Assembly: GCA_017459895.1 (NCBI GenBank) | Contig: JAFUCA010000037.1 | Span: 1-64,000 of the forward strand | DNA length: 64,000 nucleotides | Direction of reading: 5' to 3' | Source of the DNA: Bacillota bacterium | GTDB lineage: Bacteria; Bacillota; Clostridia; Peptostreptococcales; Anaerovoracaceae | Shown here: positions 44,175-53,044 of the stretch, piece by piece | Position numbering within the stretch: position 1 is the stretch's first letter | Layout: each line of letters starts with the position of its first letter | Notes under the pieces: generated by a model | Databases searched by the model: none | What the model was told of the DNA's origin: nothing | Seen by the model: only the letters and a program-made list of their open reading frames with translations | Program-made: the position numbers and the translations under genes

Positions 44175-46103
44175 ATGGGCACAATATTATTCCTGATTTT
44201 TTTCCCGATGATAATTGCCTTCATTCTGTTGGCGGCTAAAAACGACAAGGCAAGGGACATGATCGTCTACGTTGCGACCGCAGTGATCGCAGCAGGAGCG
44301 ATCGTCACGGCCTTCCAGTTTTTCCGCTCCAGCGGCGAGTTCTTCACCTTTAACGGGGAGACGGTTGGATACGTGATGATGGTGATCGAGGCAGGGCTTG
44401 CGATCTATATCATCTGCACCGGTATCAAACACAAGAAGTATCTCGCCTCGCTGCTTGCGATCGTCCAGACACCGCTGATGATCTGGTTCGAGCTCAAGCA
44501 CGGTCATGGGATCGAAGTTCAGTACAACATGTACATCGATAAGCTTTCGGTCATCATGATCCTGATCATAGGCATCATCGGAAGCCTGATCTGCGTTTAC
44601 GCACTGGGCTACATGAAAGACTTCCAGCATCATCATGCCGGAGAGAAAGACAGAAGACCATGGTTCTTCTTCGTTATGTTCCTGTTCCTGGGAGCAATGG
44701 TCGGACTGGTCACATCCAACAACATGATCTGGATGTACTTCTTCTGGGAGATCACTTCCCTCTCGTCCTTCTGGCTCATTGGCTACACCAGAACCGAAGA
44801 AGCGATCAACAACTCCTTCCGGGCGCTGATCATGAACCTGCTCGGAGGACTCGGATTTGTCGTAGGTATCATCATCCTCGGCATCGTCTTCGGAACAGTC
44901 GAACTCAGCACCATGCTGGTCTACGGAACCATCTACGGCGATCTGGTTGCCATCCCGGCTGCGTTCTTCGCATTCGCGGGTATCACCAAGGCTGCCCAGA
45001 TGCCGTTCAATAGCTGGCTGCTCGGCGCGATGGTAGCACCGACGCCGACATCCGCATTACTCCACTCGTCCACCATGGTCAAGGCGGGCGTCTTCATGAT
45101 CATCAAGCTGGCTCCGGTACTCGGTATTTCCAACTTCGCCGGTATCATGGTCATGATGGTGGGAGGCATCACATTCCTGTTCGCGTCCTGCGCGGCGATT
45201 TCGCAGAACAACGCCAAGAGAGTTCTGGCATATTCCACCATCGCCAACCTGGGACTGATCGTCGCCTGCGGCGGCGTCGGAACCGCGGAGGCTGTATGGG
45301 CCGGAATCATGCTGATCATCTTCCACGCAATCACCAAGTCTCTCCTGTTCCTGTGCGTAGGTACAGCGGAGCACCACATCGGAAGCAGAATGATCGAGGA
45401 CATGGACGGCCTGTTCGTCAGAATGCCGAGACTTGCTATGTGCATGATCATCGGTATCGCGGGCATGTTCCTGGCCCCCTTCGGAATGCTGATTTCCAAG
45501 TGGGCAACCATGACATCCTTTGTCGACTCCGGCAATTTCCTGCTGGTGGGCATCATCTGCTTCGGCAGTGCGGTCACCGCGTTCTACTGGGTCAAGTGGC
45601 TCGGTAAGCTGTCCGCCGTTGTTGCCAACGAGACAAACATTGAGCACGATGTCTGGAAGTCCGAGACTTTTGTTCACATCACGCTGACGATCCTGACGGT
45701 CATCGTCTGCCTGAGCTTCCCGCTGATCTCCACCTATGCGCTGGTTCCGTATCTGGAAGGCGCCTTCGGCGGAGTCGCCACCGGCATCCTGTCCAGCAGC
45801 AACATGCTGATCATGGTCATCATGCTGGCAGTGCTCGTCCTTCTGGCAGCCATGTTCTTTGGCAAGTCGAAGAAGGAACAGGTCCCGATCTATCTGGCTG
45901 GTGTCAACACCGGAGACAACCGGACCTACTATGGTTCCATGCAGAAGGAAGTCGAGTTCTCTCTGAGAAACTGGCATATGGAGAGCATTTTCGGCGAACA
46001 CAGAATGAATGTGATCGGCGACATCCTTTCCATCGCGATGCTGGTCATCGGAATCGGATACGTTATTGCCACACTGGTTAGTCTGATGGGAGGTATGGCA
46101 TAA
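44175..46103 (+). CDS. echA: Energy-converting hydrogenase EchA-like (NuoL family) subunit
   Basis: 642 residues, about 14-16 helices, of the NuoL/MrpA antiporter family: the TM5 glutamate segment MYFFWEITSLSSFWLIGY and TKAAQMPFNSWLLGAMVAPT with its lysine are typical of ion-pumping subunits. In Ech it couples electron flow from ferredoxin to protons with outward H+ or Na+ pumping. TAGGAGG precedes the ATG. First of six genes in the canonical echABCDEF order. Confidence 0.92.
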   Translation: MGTILFLIFFPMIIAFILLAAKNDKARDMIVYVATAVIAAGAIVTAFQFFRSSGEFFTFNGETVGYVMMVIEAGLAIYIICTGIKHKKYLASLLAIVQTPLMIWFELKHGHGIEVQYNMYIDKLSVIMILIIGIIGSLICVYALGYMKDFQHHHAGEKDRRPWFFFVMFLFLGAMVGLVTSNNMIWMYFFWEITSLSSFWLIGYTRTEEAINNSFRALIMNLLGGLGFVVGIIILGIVFGTVELSTMLVYGTIYGDLVAIPAAFFAFAGITKAAQMPFNSWLLGAMVAPTPTSALLHSSTMVKAGVFMIIKLAPVLGISNFAGIMVMMVGGITFLFASCAAISQNNAKRVLAYSTIANLGLIVACGGVGTAEAVWAGIMLIIFHAITKSLLFLCVGTAEHHIGSRMIEDMDGLFVRMPRLAMCMIIGIAGMFLAPFGMLISKWATMTSFVDSGNFLLVGIICFGSAVTAFYWVKWLGKLSAVVANETNIEHDVWKSETFVHITLTILTVIVCLSFPLISTYALVPYLEGAFGGVATGILSSSNMLIMVIMLAVLVLLAAMFFGKSKKEQVPIYLAGVNTGDNRTYYGSMQKEVEFSLRNWHMESIFGEHRMNVIGDILSIAMLVIGIGYVIATLVSLMGGMA

Positions 46104-46969
46104 TGGTAGTAAGAATCATCTCAATCATCGCATACCTTGTTCTGGCTCCGATCATCGGATGTATTCTGGCAGGTCTGGATCGTAAGATGTCCGCCAGAAT
46201 GCAGCGGAGAGTCGGACCTCCGGTCCTGCAGCCGTACTACGATGTACGCAAGCTGTTTGAGAAGGAGAAACAGGCCCCGACCAGATTCCAGGATTTCTAT
46301 ATCATCGCATATCTGATCTTCCTGATCGGCGCCGGTGCGATCTTCTTCGGCGGCGGCGACCTGCTGCTGGTCATCTTCACAGAGACCATCGGAGCGGTCT
46401 TCCTGATCATCGCGGCGTACTCCTCCAACTCTCCCTACGCGGAGGTCGGTGCGGAGCGTGAACTGCTGCAGATGATGGCATATGAGCCAATGATGCTGCT
46501 GACAGCCATCGGATTCTATATGTATCACGGAAGCTTCACCGTAGGCGATCTGGTGGCAGCTGACAACATGGCATTCCTGCCTCTGGTCGGCATCTTCATC
46601 GGATTCGTTTACATCCTGACCATCAAGTTCAGGAAATCCCCGTTTGACCTGTCCATGTCTCACCATGCGCACCAGGAACTGGTCAGAGGTGTGACGACAG
46701 AGTTCGTCGGAAGAACCATGGGCTGGATCGAGATCTCTCACTGGTTTGAGAACATCTTCATCCTCGGCTTCATCTTCCTGTTCTTCTGCAACGGGACCGC
46801 ATGGGGTTATGTGATCGGTGCAGTTGTGTGCATCATCGCATACTTCTTCGAAGTGTTCATCGACAACTGCTTCGCGAGAATGAAGTGGCAGTTCGCGTTC
46901 AAGTCCGCTTGGATCGTTGCCATCGTTCTGGGCGTTGTCAATGTGTTCGTACTGCAGTTAATGTTTTAA
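46103..46969 (+). CDS. echB: EchB-like (NuoH family) membrane subunit
   Basis: 288 residues, about eight helices, NuoH/HyfC family: GLDRKMSARMQRRVGPPVLQ and the acidic loop EVGAERELLQMMAYEPMML match the quinone-site-like region shared with complex I. It links the soluble hydrogenase arm to the antiporter. One-base overlap with echA. Confidence 0.93.
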   Translation: MVVRIISIIAYLVLAPIIGCILAGLDRKMSARMQRRVGPPVLQPYYDVRKLFEKEKQAPTRFQDFYIIAYLIFLIGAGAIFFGGGDLLLVIFTETIGAVFLIIAAYSSNSPYAEVGAERELLQMMAYEPMMLLTAIGFYMYHGSFTVGDLVAADNMAFLPLVGIFIGFVYILTIKFRKSPFDLSMSHHAHQELVRGVTTEFVGRTMGWIEISHWFENIFILGFIFLFFCNGTAWGYVIGAVVCIIAYFFEVFIDNCFARMKWQFAFKSAWIVAIVLGVVNVFVLQLMF

Positions 46970-46981
46970 GGAGGTGTAGGA

Positions 46982-47503
46982 ATGTCATATATTGCAAAGT
47001 CACCTTGGGTCGTACATTATGACGGTTCGAGCTGTAACGGATGCGACATCGAAGTTCTGGCATGTCTCACCCCTATGTACGATGTAGAAAGATTCGGTAT
47101 TATCAATACCGGTAACCCGAAGCACGCGGACGTATTTCTCGTCACCGGCTCCGTCAACGAGCAGAACAAGAATGTCGTCAAGCAGATCTACGATCAGATG
47201 CCGGAACCGAAGGTCGTTGTGGCCGTTGGTATCTGCGCGTGCACCGGCGGCGTGTTCAGAGATGCCTATAACATCCTGGGCGGCGTTGATTCGGTCATTC
47301 CGGTCGACTGTTATGTCCCGGGATGCGCGGCCAGACCGGAAGCCATCATTGATGGTGTCGTCAAAGGTCTGGGCGTTCTCGCACAGAAGCGCGAAGCGAT
47401 GCTGAGAGGCGAGCTTCCTGCAAAGGCTGCCGAGGCTCCGGCAGAGGAGCCGGAGGCTGAAGCTGCAGCTGCAGAAGTAACGGAAGAAGGAGGGGAAGAG
47501 TAA
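46982..47503 (+). CDS. echC: EchC-like [NiFe]-hydrogenase small subunit
   Basis: 173 residues, NuoB family. Cys18 and Cys21 (SSCNGCDIEV), a Cys in GICACTGG (about 85/87) and Cys115 (VPGCAARPE) bind the proximal [4Fe-4S] cluster. The family domain ends near residue 140; an Ala/Glu-rich acidic tail of about 30 residues is added. A one-mismatch copy of the dispersed word (47419-47430) lies at the start of that tail. Confidence 0.93.
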   Translation: MSYIAKSPWVVHYDGSSCNGCDIEVLACLTPMYDVERFGIINTGNPKHADVFLVTGSVNEQNKNVVKQIYDQMPEPKVVVAVGICACTGGVFRDAYNILGGVDSVIPVDCYVPGCAARPEAIIDGVVKGLGVLAQKREAMLRGELPAKAAEAPAEEPEAEAAAAEVTEEGGEE

Positions 47504-47862
47504 TGGAATATGTACATGTAGAACAGAACTTTGAAACTGTTGATGCTTCCCAGATCTTTTCCAGAGCTGCGGACATGAAGGCGGGCGGCTACAGATTAGG
47601 ACAGATGTGCGGCGTGGTCCTGGATGATGAAACCTATGAGATCATCTACACGTTCGATAAGGACCATCAGCTGTTCAACCTGAAGATCGACATCCCCATC
47701 GATGCCGAGGTCGAGAGCATCACGAAGATCTACTGGCCGGCATTCATCTATGAGAATGAGATCCAGGATCTGTTCGGAGTGAAATTCAATCACAGCGAAC
47801 TGGATTACGGCGGCACCTTCTTCAAGGTCGCTGAACCGACTCCATGGAAGCCAAAGAAGTAA
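47503..47862 (+). CDS. echD: EchD-like (NuoC family) subunit
   Basis: 119 residues, short NuoC-type protein: YEIIYTFDKDHQLFNLKIDI and WPAFIYENEIQDLFGVKF are the family signature. One-base overlap with echC. It joins small and large subunits in the soluble arm. Confidence 0.9.
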   Translation: MEYVHVEQNFETVDASQIFSRAADMKAGGYRLGQMCGVVLDDETYEIIYTFDKDHQLFNLKIDIPIDAEVESITKIYWPAFIYENEIQDLFGVKFNHSELDYGGTFFKVAEPTPWKPKK

Positions 47863-47883
47863 GAAAGAAAGGAAGGTAATAAA

Positions 47884-48972
47884 ATGAGCAAAAGAACAAT
47901 CATTCCTTTCGGACCACAGCATCCGGTGCTTCCTGAACCAATCCACCTCGATCTGGTTTGTGAGGACGAGACAGTCGTAGAAGCAATCCCTTCTATCGGA
48001 TACATCCATAGAGGTCTGGAAAAGCTCTGTGAGAAGAAAGATTATAATCAGATGGTTTACGTCATCGAACGTATCTGCGGTATCTGCAGCTTCGGCCACG
48101 GCTGGGGCGCATGCGCTGCGATCGAGGGCGTTATGAACGTCGAGATTCCCGAAAGAGCGGAATATCTGAGAACCATCCTGCACGAGCTGGGCAGAATCCA
48201 CAGCCACCTGCTGTGGCTCGGCCTTCTGGCTGACGGATTCGGTTTCGAGTCCCTGTTCAACCACTGCTGGAGAATCAGAGAATCCGTTCTGGACCTGTTT
48301 GAGAAGAATACCGGCGGCAGAGTCGTATTCTCCATCTGCAAGGTCGGCGGAATGAGAAAAGATATCAGCGACGAGAACCTGAAGGAAATGGTTCAGGTCC
48401 TGAATGGTATCAAGAAAGAAACAAAGGAACTGACCGACGTATTCATGAACGATATTTCGGTCAAGAACCGGTTGGTCGGCATCGGCTACCTGTCCAAGGA
48501 AGATGCGATCGAGCTGTGCGCTGTCGGACCGATGGCGAGAGCATCCGGCGTTGCGCAGGATATGCGTCTGACCACCAACCACGGTGTATATGACAAGCTG
48601 GGATTCGAGCCGTGCGTTGAAGAGGCCGGCGACAGCTATGCCAGATGCGTTGTCAGAATCAGAGAGATCTTCCAGTCCATCGAACTGATTGAGAAGGCGG
48701 TCAGCATGATCCCGGACGGTCCGGTGGAGGTTGCGGTCAAGGGCAATGTGGAAGACGGCGCTGAGTTCATCACCAGAATGGAACAGCCCAGAGGCGAGGC
48801 CTACTACTATGCGAGAGGCGCCGGCTCCAAGTTCCTGAAGAGAATGCGTGTCAGAACACCGACCAACATGAACATTCCTGCAATGGTTAAAACTCTGGCC
48901 GGATGCGACCTGGCTGACGTACCGATGCTGGTACTCACCATCGACCCGTGCATCAGCTGTACAGAAAGGTAG
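47884..48972 (+). CDS. echE: EchE-like [NiFe]-hydrogenase large subunit
   Basis: 362 residues. Both nickel-binding CxxC motifs are present: ERICGICSFGHG (Cys65, Cys68) and the C-terminal DPCISC (Cys356, Cys359), so it is a real [NiFe] hydrogenase and not a NuoD relative. The protein stops three residues after the last Cys (TER), so there is no C-terminal extension for a maturation protease to remove. It evolves or takes up H2 with ferredoxin as partner. Confidence 0.95.
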   Translation: MSKRTIIPFGPQHPVLPEPIHLDLVCEDETVVEAIPSIGYIHRGLEKLCEKKDYNQMVYVIERICGICSFGHGWGACAAIEGVMNVEIPERAEYLRTILHELGRIHSHLLWLGLLADGFGFESLFNHCWRIRESVLDLFEKNTGGRVVFSICKVGGMRKDISDENLKEMVQVLNGIKKETKELTDVFMNDISVKNRLVGIGYLSKEDAIELCAVGPMARASGVAQDMRLTTNHGVYDKLGFEPCVEEAGDSYARCVVRIREIFQSIELIEKAVSMIPDGPVEVAVKGNVEDGAEFITRMEQPRGEAYYYARGAGSKFLKRMRVRTPTNMNIPAMVKTLAGCDLADVPMLVLTIDPCISCTER

Positions 48973-48979
48973 GTGCGAT

Positions 48980-49990
48980 ATGGGAGTATTTTCACTCGGT
49001 AAAGTAGTCTTGGGAAGCCTCTTCAAGAAGCCTTCCACGCTGATGTATCCTGTCATTCCCAGAGAGTGGGAGGAGAGAACCAGAGGAGCAGTCTCCATTA
49101 ACGTCGACGGATGCGTTCTGTGCGGCGCCTGCGCGAGAGCCTGCCCGACCAATGCCATTGAAGTCGACCGCAAGGGATCAACCTGGCAGATCGAGAGAAT
49201 GGCCTGTATCCAGTGCAGAGGCTGCGTAGACAACTGCCCGCCGAAGTGCCTGGAAATGGATCAGAAGTACACAGAGCCAGGCGGAGAGAAGGTCATCGAC
49301 AAGTTCGATATCCCGCCGAGGAAGAAGGCGGCCAAGAAGGACGCTCCGAAGAAGGATGCGCCTGCGAAGGAAGCGCCGAAGAAGGAAGAAGCCGCTAAGG
49401 AAGCTCCGAAGGACGAGGCTCCTGCGAAGGAAGCTCCGGCCAAGGAAGAGCCCAAGGCAGAAGCCGCGGCTCCTGCAGCGGCTGCAGCAGCTGCTCCGGC
49501 GGAAGGCGGACTGCAGTGTGACGTAGATTCCTGCGTATTCTGCGGTGCCTGCGCGGAAGCCTGCCCGGTCAGCGCGATCGAAGTCGGCGATGACAGCTGG
49601 GCGGTCGATAAGGATACCTGCATCGAGTGCGGGGCCTGCATCGATCAGTGTCCGGCGGGATGCCTGTCCATGGCAGAAGCAGCACCGGCAGAGGCTCCGG
49701 CGGCAGAAGCAGCTCCGGCTGAAGCGGCTAAGGCGGAAGAAGCTCCGAAGGCTGAGGAACCGGCGAAGGCGGAAGAAGCAGCCAAGGAAGCTCCGAGAGC
49801 GGCGGCTCCGGTCGATCCGAGACTGGAAGGTTATGTCGCGGACGTCAAGGAAGCTCTGGTCAAGGAATTCGGCCTGTCTGAGGATGATGCCGCTGCGAAG
49901 CTGGACAAGTCCGGCCTGGCGGATCAGCTGAAGGCGTTCCCGTACCTGATGAACAAGGCAGCGAAGGAAACAGCCGAAAGGATCAAATAA
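48980..49990 (+). CDS. echF: EchF-like polyferredoxin with extra ferredoxin domain
   Basis: 336 residues, much longer than usual EchF. Residues 1-~110 are a normal EchF with two [4Fe-4S] motifs (Cys45/48/51/55 and 76/79/82/86). A charged Ala/Pro/Lys/Glu linker (~115-175) leads to a second 2x[4Fe-4S] ferredoxin (Cys185/188/191/195 and 214/217/220/224), another linker (~232-278), and a 57-residue helical C-terminal domain. The added part could be a tethered electron shuttle bringing electrons from amino-acid oxidation. Last gene of the operon. Confidence 0.92.
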   Translation: MGVFSLGKVVLGSLFKKPSTLMYPVIPREWEERTRGAVSINVDGCVLCGACARACPTNAIEVDRKGSTWQIERMACIQCRGCVDNCPPKCLEMDQKYTEPGGEKVIDKFDIPPRKKAAKKDAPKKDAPAKEAPKKEEAAKEAPKDEAPAKEAPAKEEPKAEAAAPAAAAAAAPAEGGLQCDVDSCVFCGACAEACPVSAIEVGDDSWAVDKDTCIECGACIDQCPAGCLSMAEAAPAEAPAAEAAPAEAAKAEEAPKAEEPAKAEEAAKEAPRAAAPVDPRLEGYVADVKEALVKEFGLSEDDAAAKLDKSGLADQLKAFPYLMNKAAKETAERIK

Positions 49991-50007
49991 GCTTATTTGA
50001 AATGACG

Positions 50008-50049
50008 AAGAGGATATCGCGTCAGAGATGATGTGATGTCCTCTTTTTT
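50008..50049 (+). terminator. Terminator of the ech operon
   Basis: AAGAGGATATC (50008-50018) pairs with GATGTCCTCTT (50035-50045, one G-T pair), ending in six T's. Confidence 0.75.
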
Positions 50050-50097
50050 ATGTCCTCATTCACGCTGCGATCTTAATTCACAAAACAGGACGATCCT

Positions 50098-51567
50098 CTA
50101 CCGGTTCTTCCCCCAGAAATTCCTCGTGAACAGGATGATGACCGTGAAGAGCTCGAGACGGCCGGTGATCATCAGGGCGCAGAGATATAGCTTCAGGCCG
50201 GGATGATACATGGAGAAGTCCCCCGTGGCGACGGCATGGGTTACCGCGGTGCCCGTATTGGACAGCATGGCGATGGCGGTGGTCAGATTGGTTTCCATGT
50301 CGAAGCCCTGCAGAGAGAGGATCAGACCGGAAAGGCCGATGATCCCTGCGAAGGTGAGAAGGAATGCGGTAATGTTCGAAACGACCGGCGCGGACACAGC
50401 ATTTCCCCCCAGCTTGACCGCAACGACCGATCGGGGATGGATCCGGCGAATGCAGTTCCTGCTGATCAGACGCAGCATGACCAGGATCCGGACGACCTTG
50501 ATGGATCCGGCGGTGGAGGCGGAACATCCTCCGATGATCATCAGGGTCAGAAGAATAAACTGACAGGATACGGGCCAGACCAGACCGGCGGTCTTCACAT
50601 AGCCGGCGGTGCTGGCCATGCTGGCCGTCTGGAAGAACGCCTCCACAAAGGCGTGGCGGACATCATAGGCCCCGGTCTGCATCAGAGAGAAGGTGCAGAG
50701 CAGGCTGGCGCCCGCGATGATCACCAGATAGGCGCGCAGCTCCACATCCCTGAGGGCCTGAGAGATCCGGCCGGTCACCGTATAATGGTAAAGAATGAAG
50801 TTGATGGAGGCCAGGATGCAGAACACAGCGACCACCATCTCAACGTAGAGGCTGCCGAAGGAGGAGATCCCTCCGCTGACCGGGGCCAGTCCTCCCGTGC
50901 TGATGCATCCCAGCGTCGTAACGGCGGCTTCGAAACAGCTCATTTTCCCGGACAACAACAGAAGAATAAATTCAGCTACCGAGAACGTGAAATAGGTGAC
51001 ATACAGCATCCGTGCGGAATTGGTGGCCCGGGTGGTTGTTTTCTGATAGACCGGTCCGGGGGTCTCTGCCCGGACGATGGACTGGCCGCTGATTCCCAGA
51101 GCCGGCAGGACGGATATGACAAAAACCAGGATTCCCATTCCGCCCAGCCAGTGACTGAGCGCCTTCCAAAGAAGCAGGGAGGAAGAGGAGATCCCGCCGT
51201 AAATGGCGGTTGCTCCGGTAGTGGTCATCCCGGAAGTGGACTCAAAAAACGCGTCGGTCCAGCTGGCGGTTTCCCCGGACAGCTGGTAGGGGAACATGCC
51301 GATCACAGAGGCCAGAATCCAGCACAGGGTCACGATCAGAAAACCGTCCCGGCTGTGGAATCTGGAGTGATCGGAGCGAAACAGTACCGTGATCACGAGC
51401 CCCGCCAGCAGAGTTGCCGGGGTGCAGATACGGAATGCGTGCGCAGCCGCAGCATCTCCTGTGACCTCCGAATAGATCCAGGGGATCAGCATGGAGGTCC
51501 CGATGATCAGGATGATCGTCCCCAGAATCTTGACGAGGGCGCTGTTGTTGGCTTTTCTGGAATTCAT
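50098..51567 (-). CDS. TrkH-family potassium transporter 2
   Basis: 489 residues of the TrkH/KtrB family, eight or more helices with four pore-loop repeats (first filter ESTSGMTTTGAT). AAGGAGG precedes the ATG. It imports K+ with gating by the TrkA protein encoded upstream. It is the second of two TrkH genes in one operon; they are clearly diverged in sequence, so they may differ in affinity or cation. Confidence 0.92.
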   Translation of the reverse strand: MNSRKANNSALVKILGTIILIIGTSMLIPWIYSEVTGDAAAAHAFRICTPATLLAGLVITVLFRSDHSRFHSRDGFLIVTLCWILASVIGMFPYQLSGETASWTDAFFESTSGMTTTGATAIYGGISSSSLLLWKALSHWLGGMGILVFVISVLPALGISGQSIVRAETPGPVYQKTTTRATNSARMLYVTYFTFSVAEFILLLLSGKMSCFEAAVTTLGCISTGGLAPVSGGISSFGSLYVEMVVAVFCILASINFILYHYTVTGRISQALRDVELRAYLVIIAGASLLCTFSLMQTGAYDVRHAFVEAFFQTASMASTAGYVKTAGLVWPVSCQFILLTLMIIGGCSASTAGSIKVVRILVMLRLISRNCIRRIHPRSVVAVKLGGNAVSAPVVSNITAFLLTFAGIIGLSGLILSLQGFDMETNLTTAIAMLSNTGTAVTHAVATGDFSMYHPGLKLYLCALMITGRLELFTVIILFTRNFWGKNR

Positions 51568-51579
51568 AAGCGCGCCTCC

Positions 51580-53040
51580 TTAATGACTCTGGGTCCAGTA
51601 TTTCGGACTCAGCACGATAACGATCGCATACAGCTCCAGCCGGCCGCCGATCATCAGCAGGGAAAGAAGGCATTTGGACGGTGCGCCGAAGGAAGCGAAG
51701 CTCGCCCCCTGGCCCAGATCGCCCAGCGCATGCCCTGTATTGCACAGGCAGCTGATGGCAGCATTGAAAGCCTGCGCCAGGGAAACATCGCCGAAGGTCA
51801 GAAGGAAGACCCCGGCGAACAGAGCGCTCAGATACAGGAAGGGCATGGTGGCCGTTCCGGATACGGTATCCGCCGCCAGCCCCTGTCCGTTCATCTTGAT
51901 GGTCTCCAGAAAGTTGGCGTGCAGGCGGGTCGAGATTCCGTGACGGACCAGCTTCAGCAGAATGGCGAGCCGGGCGACTTTGATCCCGCCGCCGGGAGAA
52001 GCTGTGCAGGCGCCGCAGAACATCAGAAACAACAGGATCCCCTGAGCGATCTGAGGCCAGCTGCCGTAATCGGCACTGACGAATCCGGTGGTCGTCAGAA
52101 ATGACGCGCTCTGAAACAGGGCATCGCAGACGGTCCGGCCGGGATCGGTCCGATCCGGTCCGATCAGTGCCAGGACAATGACGCCGAAGGAGGCCGCCAG
52201 AAGCACCGCATACAGGCGAAGCTCCGAATTGCGGACCAGCATACGGATATTTGCCAGCCGCCGGGTGAGCAGAAGGTTGTAATTCAGCCCGCTGAGGATC
52301 ATGAAACAGGTGATGATCAGCGGGACCGCGAGTCCGTCAAAGTGGGCGATGCCCTCATCGTAACGGCAGAAGCCTCCGGTGCTGACGGTGGACATGCTGT
52401 GAATCAGTGCATTGAACAGGCTCATGCCGCTCGCCGTCAGAAGGATGGTCTCCGCGAAGGTCATGCCGGTGTAGACAAAAATGATCGTACGGATGCCGTC
52501 GACCATCCGGGGGGAGACTTTCTCCAGCACCGGTCCGTAGTGTTCCGGCGTGTTCAGCCTTTGTCCGTTCAGGCTCAGGGTAGGCATCAGCGTAATGGCA
52601 ATCAGAAGGATGCCGACTCCGCCCAGCCAGCTGGTCATGGACCGCCAGAAGACAATGCCATGGGGGAGGCTGCGGATGGAATCGAGCACCGTGGCTCCGG
52701 TGGTCGTAAACCCGGAGCAGGATTCAAAAAAAGCGGACGCAGGATCGGAAATGGTTCCCGTCGCCAGGTAGGGAACCGCGCCGGCTGCGGACATCAGGAT
52801 CCAGAGAATGAGGACGATCAGAAACCCGTCTCCCAGCTGCAGCTTGTTTTTTTTGCTTCGGCACAGGATGCGGCTGATGATTCCCATCAGACCGATGGCG
52901 GCCCCCAGGATCAGAAAGCACAGACCATCCCGCCACTGCCCGCTGAGTACGGATACGACGAACGTCAGAAGCAGGGCCGCGCCTACAATGATCAGCATCA
53001 GAGCGCAGATCCGGATCACAGAACGAAAGACATGGTCCAT
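51580..53040 (-). CDS. trkH: TrkH-family potassium transporter 1
   Basis: 486 residues, TrkH family with first filter ESCSGFTTTGAT. It begins four bases after trkA and ends 12 bases before the second TrkH gene. Membrane pore of the K+ uptake system. Confidence 0.93.
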   Translation of the reverse strand: MDHVFRSVIRICALMLIIVGAALLLTFVVSVLSGQWRDGLCFLILGAAIGLMGIISRILCRSKKNKLQLGDGFLIVLILWILMSAAGAVPYLATGTISDPASAFFESCSGFTTTGATVLDSIRSLPHGIVFWRSMTSWLGGVGILLIAITLMPTLSLNGQRLNTPEHYGPVLEKVSPRMVDGIRTIIFVYTGMTFAETILLTASGMSLFNALIHSMSTVSTGGFCRYDEGIAHFDGLAVPLIITCFMILSGLNYNLLLTRRLANIRMLVRNSELRLYAVLLAASFGVIVLALIGPDRTDPGRTVCDALFQSASFLTTTGFVSADYGSWPQIAQGILLFLMFCGACTASPGGGIKVARLAILLKLVRHGISTRLHANFLETIKMNGQGLAADTVSGTATMPFLYLSALFAGVFLLTFGDVSLAQAFNAAISCLCNTGHALGDLGQGASFASFGAPSKCLLSLLMIGGRLELYAIVIVLSPKYWTQSH

Positions 53041-53044
53041 GGTA

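Noticed and set aside
50203..52104. Long open frame (633 codons) on the plus strand opposite the trkH genes
   Set aside because: It is a codon-bias shadow of well-recognised TrkH genes on the minus strand and has no start signal or known domain. The same applies to long frames opposite yifB (56449-58647), trpB (27597-28907), echE (47596-49233) and APC permease 2 (42516-43910).
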